Origin: DASVWZ01 sp036392935
GTDB taxonomy: Bacteria; Acidobacteriota; Terriglobia; Terriglobales; Acidobacteriaceae
Direction of reading: 5' to 3'
Assembly (NCBI GenBank): GCA_036392935.1
Contig: DASVWZ010000322.1
Location: forward strand, 17,080-81,079
Length of the DNA: 64,000 bases
The notes under the pieces were generated by a model that saw nothing but the letters and a program-made list of their open reading frames with translations, was not told where the DNA came from and did not search any database. The position numbers and the translations under genes were made by a program. This document shows positions 58,600 through 64,000 of this stretch, piece by piece (the first letter of the stretch is position 1; the number at the start of each line of letters is the position of its first letter).

Positions 58600-60474
58600 T
58601 TATTGTTGTCCGAAAACGTAGGCAGCTCCCTGCCCCGCATGATTGCTAATCGTAGCGCCGATCGCGCCAATTGCATAGGTGGTTCCCCCGATTGCCGTCG
58701 CGAACCCGAACTGATCGTTCTTGGCGCCATCGGCGGCCTTCAGCTTCGCGGCATACTTGGATGTCGTAGCCCAGCCACTGGCGGGCTTTTTGAAGACATA
58801 CGCCGCACCTTGTGACTTAATGGAGCCGGTGCTGCTGAGGGGCGCGCCTACCAGTACCTCTGAACCACTGATCGAAACTGAAAAGCCTAGTTCGTCGCCG
58901 TTAGTGGGATCGTTCGCCGTCAGTTCGGCAGTTTCATTCGCGCTGCTCCATCCCTTTTCTGGTTCTACGAAAACATACGCTCCCCCCTGGCGTTGCGGGA
59001 AGGGATAGAGATCTGTGCCGGCAACCGCGGTGTTTCCGCTGATTGCAACAGAAGATCCCAGGTGTGCGCCGCCAAAACCGTTCGACGCCGTCAGTTCAGC
59101 CTGCTGAGACCATTCGTTGTCAGACAAAGTAAAGATGTAGGCCGCGCCCTGACCTCCGTTGGAGCCAATCTTCACCGTCGGTGCACCCGCGATGATGGTC
59201 TCGCCGGTCGTTCCAACTGACCAGCCGAAAGTGTCATAGGCATCGCCTGTGGAAGAAGAAAACTTGGCAGTCTGACTCCAAGTGCCATCGGACTTTACAA
59301 ACACATAAGCGGCACCCTGCTCGTCATTCGAACCAATCGTAGCGTAGGGCGATCCCACGACAACAGTATCGCCGTTGATGGCGACCGAAGTACCGAAGCC
59401 ATCATGTGATTGGCCATCGGATGCAGTCAGTTCAGCGGACTGCGTCTTGCTCTTCCAGCCGGTTGCAGGCTCAACGAAAATGTATGCCGCGCCGGGACCA
59501 AGGTTCGAGTCTGGCGCCCCCGCAACGATAATCGACCCGCTGATCGCCACTGAGTATCCCAGTTGTGTCGATGCGACCCCGTGCGCTACCGTCAGCTTCG
59601 CGGTCTGCGTCATGTTGGCCCACCCGCTGGAAGGCTTCTCGAACACATAGACTGCTCCCTGATCGGTCCCTCCGGAAAAGCCGGGAGCGCCCACAGCCAC
59701 TGTCTTTCCGTTTCCACTGATGGCAACCGAGTAACCAACCACGTCGTTCGCTTTGCCGCCGGAAGTGGTCAGCTTGGCAAATTGCACGATAGGATCGATC
59801 GCGATCGGATAACGAGCGCCATCATCATCCACTCGCAAAAACAACTGATGATTATGCAAGTTAAGCTCGGCGTGCAGATTCCGTCCGTCAGCATCGCGTG
59901 CGAAGAGGCCACCGTATTGCAGTTGTGCGTGGCCGAGATTGTCCGAAAGGAGCAAGCCCGTCTTCTCCGCATCCAGAGTCGCATTTAGGTCACCGCCCAG
60001 CGAAAAAACCAGCGTGAGCGGACCCGACTTTGTCTTCTGAACACGCTGCCCCACCGTAAACCCCTGCTCCAGGCCCAGCGGACCATTGATGTACCACTCG
60101 GTCACCGCCCCGCGACGGTATTCCACACGATTCAACTGCGACGAAGGAGATACACCGCCCGCGTCGATCAACGTTTCGCCACGGCCAAAGCTTTTCAAAG
60201 CCATTCTCCACGAGTAATTGTCGCTTTGCAGCTTAACCCCGGACGATCCAAAACTCGCACAGAACTTCTGCTCTCGGTTTTCAGCCAGTAACCGGTCTCC
60301 AACCACCCGCAGATGGTAAGCCGGCTGCTCCCGGCCCACATCGGCCGAAATAGTCGATTGCGCTGAAAGCGGCAACTCCGTTTGCGTTCCGGTGCCCGTT
60401 CCGCCATACACGTAAGCTCCGGAAATCAGCAACATCATGGAGACAACAGCGAACCGTGCGATCATTGTTTTCAT
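58600..60474 (-). CDS. Secreted FG-GAP/integrin-alpha-like repeat protein
   Basis: From ATG 60474 with AAAGGAG ahead, the 624-residue protein has a signal peptide (MIARFAVVSMMLLISGAYVYGG), an N-terminal beta domain (YHLRVVGDRLLAENREQ, IDPIVQFAKLT) and seven FG-GAP-like repeats of about 50 residues such as VGYSVAISGNGKTVAVGAPG, GAAYVFVEPATGW, FGTSVAINGDTVVVGSPYAT and GAAYVFKKPASGW. Seven blades would form a beta-propeller as in integrin alpha. No calcium DxDxDG site is complete, so the propeller may bind differently. Together with the neighbours it looks like a surface adhesion protein. Confidence 0.88.
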   Translation of the reverse strand: MKTMIARFAVVSMMLLISGAYVYGGTGTGTQTELPLSAQSTISADVGREQPAYHLRVVGDRLLAENREQKFCASFGSSGVKLQSDNYSWRMALKSFGRGETLIDAGGVSPSSQLNRVEYRRGAVTEWYINGPLGLEQGFTVGQRVQKTKSGPLTLVFSLGGDLNATLDAEKTGLLLSDNLGHAQLQYGGLFARDADGRNLHAELNLHNHQLFLRVDDDGARYPIAIDPIVQFAKLTTSGGKANDVVGYSVAISGNGKTVAVGAPGFSGGTDQGAVYVFEKPSSGWANMTQTAKLTVAHGVASTQLGYSVAISGSIIVAGAPDSNLGPGAAYIFVEPATGWKSKTQSAELTASDGQSHDGFGTSVAINGDTVVVGSPYATIGSNDEQGAAYVFVKSDGTWSQTAKFSSSTGDAYDTFGWSVGTTGETIIAGAPTVKIGSNGGQGAAYIFTLSDNEWSQQAELTASNGFGGAHLGSSVAISGNTAVAGTDLYPFPQRQGGAYVFVEPEKGWSSANETAELTANDPTNGDELGFSVSISGSEVLVGAPLSSTGSIKSQGAAYVFKKPASGWATTSKYAAKLKAADGAKNDQFGFATAIGGTTYAIGAIGATISNHAGQGAAYVFGQQ

Positions 60475-60670
60475 GGGACTTCTCCTTTAAATCTGAAGCG
60501 AGCAAACGACATTGCCTTCGCTGCTGCAGCGAACCATCTCATTTGCGTTGTGAACTTTGCTTTTGGGGAGCGTTAGAACCAGGTTGTGTTGAACCAAGAA
60601 AGGCTGGACAAAGAAGGGACAGAGGACCTAAATGGCCCCCTGTCCTCGATCACTGAATCAACAGGCTTCG

Positions 60671-63600
60671 TTACTTTCCGTTTCGCCTCAAGCCTTGCCC
60701 CGCTGGAACCGAAGACCACTGGTTCACCAGGTTGAAGGCGTTAACGCTGCCAATTCCGGTTGAGAAGTCCCAACCGGTATTGGTGCCGTATGCCGGGTTA
60801 TATCCGCTCGCGCTATTCGACGCAGCCGGCGCGCACGTAGCCCCGGTTCCGCTGCCGGTGATCGTGCACAGCGGCAACCACTGATACCCACCAGGCGACG
60901 TCAGAGTCACCGAAGCTACCGGATCAGCCGCTGCCGTGCATACCGCGCCGGAACCACCACCACCGCTGATCGTGCAACTCGGCGTTGACGTGAAGCCGCT
61001 ACCTGCAGCCGTGAGCTTGATTCCCGTGGCTGCAGTCGATGGAGTTGCGGCGCAGGTTGCTCCGGTTCCTCCACCACCGGATATTGTGCACGTCGGCGTG
61101 CTCGTATATCCGCTACCAGCAGCCGAGAGCGTCACCGAGCTTATCGCCGATCCCGTTCTCCGCGCCGTACATGTCGCGCCCGTCCCGCCCCCACCGCTGA
61201 TTGCGCACGTCGGCGTCGAGGTGTACCCGCTGCCACCGTTCGTCAGCTGTAAAGATCCGATCGGATCAGCTGCCACCGTACAAGTCGCACCTGTTCCGCC
61301 GCCGCCCGAAATCGCGCACGTCGGCGTCGAATTGTAGCCACTGCCAGCCGTGGTAAGGGCCACTGCGGTCACAGCGCTGGGATTCGTGACGGTTACTGTG
61401 CAGGTGCCGCCAGAACCACCACCACCAGTAATGGTACAGGTGGTCCCACTACTGTAGCCGCTGCCGGCCGCGGTCAAAGCAATACTGGTGAGCGCCTCCG
61501 GATCAGCCGACATAACACCGTTCGTCCCCGAGGGCAAATAGCAATTGTTGTTCGTGCACGGTGAGTTCATGTCGCCGACAGTCACGTCATAGAACACACA
61601 GGAACTGGCTGGACCACCGCTAGCGCTCGAGTTGCATGCCGCATTGCCCGAATTGCCATACTCAGCGGATGCCAGCTCGTAGTAGACGTTGTTGGGGTTA
61701 CCCCAACGTTCGCCTGTGTTTTCGTTTACCAGCGCCTGAATGCCCGCCATGATGGGAGAAGAGAACGACGTCCCGCCGCCTCCCGCCCACGTATCCGGGT
61801 CGCCGACGCACAGGGCGCCGCCATCAGCCGCCTCGGCTGTGTTCGACCAGCAGAAAACCAGGTAGTGTCCCCAGATGCCGTTGGAGGCAAACAGTGACAC
61901 GTCCGGGATGTCCCGTACTCCGTCGCTCGGATTTCCAAACACCGACTGCCATGACGGCTTCTGGAAGCCCGCACACGTTCCGCTCACCGTTCGGCTTGTG
62001 GCAGCCGTTCCCGTCGCGCAACCGCTCGGTCCGCCGCTGCCGCCAAACACGGAAAGAAGAGTCGTTCCCACGCTACTCGCGTTGCAGAATCCGGTAGAGC
62101 CGTATGTCTGCGAGTAACCAAAGAACTCCGCAGTCAAAAGGCTTGCGCAGGTTCCATTCCACGGAATCTCCGGGATGTACGATTTGGCCGAACCGAAAAA
62201 CACGTTGTTATACGGGTTCCAATATTGGTTGTAGTTGCCGAGGAAGCCATCTTCGTAATCTGTTCCGCCCACCGAAACGTTGTAAACCGACTCTCCCCAG
62301 CCTGTAACTGAAATGCCGTGGGTCGCGTCATTGGCGTTTCGGTCTTGTGCCGCCGCGTTCGCATCGCCGGACGAAACAAACATCGAAACCCCTTCGGCTG
62401 CCGCTTGCTGGAATGCCGAGTTGAACTGGGCGATCAGAGTGGTTCCCGACGAGATCTCCGACTCGCCATAGCTCATGCTGATCACCGCAGGAGGCGTGCC
62501 GCTCTCGTTGATCAGGTTCTGTAGCGCCAACAACCCGCCGAAGTTAAACCCGCTGCCAGCCACGCACGAAGCCAGCTGAATTGCCGCGTTCGGAGCCACC
62601 GCGCTCGCCCATTGCGCGTCAAGGATCGCTTCATCCTGGTCGCCGTTAATTCCCGGGTCGGTGCAATTGTTCGGCCCGGTTGGCGGCGCCGGATGGATCT
62701 GCACGAACGTTCCCTGCGTGTACTTCGCCAAACCAAAGGCGGTGCGGAAGGTATTCCAATCACCCGGGTAGTTGTATACGTCCGTGTCTTCAAGCACCAC
62801 AATCGTCTGCCCCGACCCGTTGATTCCCTGGTTATAAAGCGGATTCAGGTTGTATATCGTCGCCAGGTCGCTGGGCACAAGGATGTACGGGAAATCGGAT
62901 TCTCCGGTCGTGAACGCCTTGTGTTTCTGCCGGAACATCTTCTGTGGCGGAATGTCATGCAACGAAACAAATCCCACAATCACATCCGCCAAAGCCGCCG
63001 GGATCTTCGGATCGCTCATGTTCGCGACGTGCTTTTGGCCATTCACATCGACATAGTGAATCTCCGTGCCCAAAGCTTTATAGATTTGACCGGCCGTCGC
63101 CGAGACATCAATCACCATGTGGCTCGTGTACACCACGTTGACCTTGAAGCCGTACGATTGCAACCAACCCTTGATCGCCTCAATGTCTTCGTTGGCGACG
63201 CCGTATCTCTCACCCAGCTGCTGCGCCGTCAACCAGTTGTGATAGTTCGGCGATTTCGGATTCTGCTGCTCCGCCATGAATTTTTCCAGCGCGCTTTCCT
63301 GCTCCGGTGAGCGCTTCAGTTGCAGCAGGATGTGATCGAAACGGAGACTGTCCGGCACTCGCCCGCGATCATTCTTTGCAATGGCTTCAGGCCGCTTGTT
63401 GCCCATAATCGCGACCCGGTCACTCGTATCGATATGCCCGGTCACCAGCCGCGTGGCCGCCTGCGAAGCCCCTCTCAACATGCACACGCACACCAGAATG
63501 GCCAACACCGCCGGCGTCGCTTTCTTCGCGGCTGCGCCCAGTTTGCGGCGCCGCTTTATCGCACCGGCCAGCCCCAGCAGGCCCGTGCCAAACATCGCCA

Positions 63601-64000
63601 GCGTCGCCGGCTCCGGCGTCGCCGCGTCCGTCAGCGTCAGCTGTCCGATCGTCAGGCTGTCCGGTACTCCCCCGTCGCTGAACGTCACATACGCAATCAC
63701 GCATCCCGCCGAGTACTGCGCTCCCGTGCATCCCGAAACCGTCAGCGAAAACGGATCCGATGCCCCATTGTCCGCCGCCAGCACCGTCTGCGCGATCTGC
63801 ACCCCGTTGATGTTGTACGCCGTCACCGTCACTCCTATCGGCGACGTGTAGTACCCGCTGATCGAGTACACATAATTCCCCGCCAGCGCGCCCTGCCCCG
63901 TAAACGTCCCCGTCATGCTCATCGTCAGCGGGTCCGCCGGATCGTTGGTCAGCACGTTTGTACCGTTCGGCGGCAGCGGGTAGTCCATCCCTGGACCCAC
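60671..64000 (-). CDS. PEP-CTERM signal fused in frame to S53 (sedolisin) peptidase; 5' end beyond window
   Basis: One open frame of at least 1109 residues runs from beyond the window edge to 60671. Residues 1-128 are beta-rich cargo, then a full PEP-CTERM signal: TPEPATLAMFGTGLLGLAGA and KRRRK at 129-153. With no stop, a second hydrophobic segment (TPAVLAILVCVCML) follows, resembling the signal of an S53 peptidase, then the pro-kumamolisin-like propeptide (about 185-345) and the catalytic domain. Sedolisin residues are complete: E457 and D461 (DQDEAILDAQWASA), D546 (FVSSGDANAAA) and S745 (GGGTSFSSPIMAG). Six Cys/Gly repeats (838-1060) lie before the last strand GWDFSTGIGSVNAFN. A start at M136, or a lost stop codon, are alternatives to a true fusion. 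Confidence 0.85.
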   Translation of the reverse strand: MGPGMDYPLPPNGTNVLTNDPADPLTMSMTGTFTGQGALAGNYVYSISGYYTSPIGVTVTAYNINGVQIAQTVLAADNGASDPFSLTVSGCTGAQYSAGCVIAYVTFSDGGVPDSLTIGQLTLTDAATPEPATLAMFGTGLLGLAGAIKRRRKLGAAAKKATPAVLAILVCVCMLRGASQAATRLVTGHIDTSDRVAIMGNKRPEAIAKNDRGRVPDSLRFDHILLQLKRSPEQESALEKFMAEQQNPKSPNYHNWLTAQQLGERYGVANEDIEAIKGWLQSYGFKVNVVYTSHMVIDVSATAGQIYKALGTEIHYVDVNGQKHVANMSDPKIPAALADVIVGFVSLHDIPPQKMFRQKHKAFTTGESDFPYILVPSDLATIYNLNPLYNQGINGSGQTIVVLEDTDVYNYPGDWNTFRTAFGLAKYTQGTFVQIHPAPPTGPNNCTDPGINGDQDEAILDAQWASAVAPNAAIQLASCVAGSGFNFGGLLALQNLINESGTPPAVISMSYGESEISSGTTLIAQFNSAFQQAAAEGVSMFVSSGDANAAAQDRNANDATHGISVTGWGESVYNVSVGGTDYEDGFLGNYNQYWNPYNNVFFGSAKSYIPEIPWNGTCASLLTAEFFGYSQTYGSTGFCNASSVGTTLLSVFGGSGGPSGCATGTAATSRTVSGTCAGFQKPSWQSVFGNPSDGVRDIPDVSLFASNGIWGHYLVFCWSNTAEAADGGALCVGDPDTWAGGGGTSFSSPIMAGIQALVNENTGERWGNPNNVYYELASAEYGNSGNAACNSSASGGPASSCVFYDVTVGDMNSPCTNNNCYLPSGTNGVMSADPEALTSIALTAAGSGYSSGTTCTITGGGGSGGTCTVTVTNPSAVTAVALTTAGSGYNSTPTCAISGGGGTGATCTVAADPIGSLQLTNGGSGYTSTPTCAISGGGGTGATCTARRTGSAISSVTLSAAGSGYTSTPTCTISGGGGTGATCAATPSTAATGIKLTAAGSGFTSTPSCTISGGGGSGAVCTAAADPVASVTLTSPGGYQWLPLCTITGSGTGATCAPAASNSASGYNPAYGTNTGWDFSTGIGSVNAFNLVNQWSSVPAGQGLRRNGK
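60821..61489 (-). repeat. Six tandem repeats inside the S53 peptidase calcium loop
   Basis: Residues 838-1060 consist of six units of 37-41 residues, each with a core such as TAAGSGYTSTPTC and ISGGGGTGATC, containing two Cys and a GGGG turn. At DNA level the period is about 111-123 bases. The units lie between YDVTVGDMNSPC and GWDFSTGIGSVN, which together form the calcium-binding site in the sedolisin fold. So they are an insertion, not a C-terminal tail. Confidence 0.85.

Noticed and set aside
60821..61489. Tandem repeats read as a possible CRISPR array
   Set aside because: The units are coding, in frame, with no unique spacers and with a period above 110 bases; they are protein repeats of the S53 peptidase.

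Overview
The window looks like a chromosomal segment of a GC-rich Gram-negative bacterium, most likely an Acidobacteriota (Terriglobia-like) genome. This is inferred from gene content: GloVer-repeat secreted proteins, an S53 peptidase read through from a PEP-CTERM end, membrane mannosyltransferase-like TPR proteins, a bifunctional FtcD, and outer-membrane proteins including a PagL-like lipid A deacylase. No rRNA, intact tRNA or CRISPR array was recognised. Coding density is high and neighbouring genes often switch strand.

Region 1 (1-11.7 kb) is mostly housekeeping and accessory metabolism: a truncated exported protein, bifunctional FtcD, a PagL-like deacylase, an SDR, a glutaredoxin-like protein, an acyl-CoA synthetase, a MazEF toxin-antitoxin pair with a palindromic operator, an EVE-domain protein, an outer-membrane beta-barrel and an amidohydrolase. 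Several of these genes have a TANNNT box 6-7 bases before the ATG and no Shine-Dalgarno sequence, which hints at leaderless transcription. Region 2 (11.7-14.2 kb) is groES-groEL behind a CIRCE operator and ending in an intrinsic terminator. Region 3 (14.2-16.4 kb) has a REP-associated tyrosine transposase between inverted REP-like palindromes, a zinc-ribbon protein, a RelE/ParE-type toxin-antitoxin pair and a GlcG/HbpS-like protein. Region 4 (16.7-34 kb) carries a GloVer protein, DoxX, SMC with an acidic head insertion, PurC, CvpA, a Fis-type regulator, an RND/ABC-type adaptor behind a structured leader, a Crp/Fnr regulator with small downstream genes, a cystathionine beta-lyase-like enzyme, a PEGA-like pair and an MBL-fold hydrolase.

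Region 5 (34.2-38.5 kb) is a mobile island: a tRNA-Ser 3'-end remnant, a cluster of CAGGGAATT-type repeats, a large serine recombinase, an overlapping DUF2924-type gene and small accessory genes. The recombinase catalytic N-terminus is encoded upstream of its first canonical start, in an overlapping frame.

Region 6 (38.5-57 kb) is an exopolysaccharide locus. It has two glutamine-hydrolysing asparagine-synthase-like amidotransferases, a heparinase II/III-type protein, three GT-B glycosyltransferases, a GT2 enzyme, a polyprenyl-phosphate sugar transferase, an outer-membrane beta-barrel, a Wza-type export protein and two paralogous membrane mannosyltransferase/TPR proteins. The set resembles the EPS loci that accompany exosortase/PEP-CTERM systems, but no exosortase is visible. 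Region 7 (57-64 kb) encodes large secreted proteins: one of unknown type, an FG-GAP repeat protein, and an unusual open frame that runs from a PEP-CTERM sorting signal directly into an S53 (sedolisin) peptidase. In that peptidase, six Cys/Gly-rich repeats interrupt the predicted calcium-binding loop. These last features, together with the recombinase frame arrangement, are the most unusual signals in the window.
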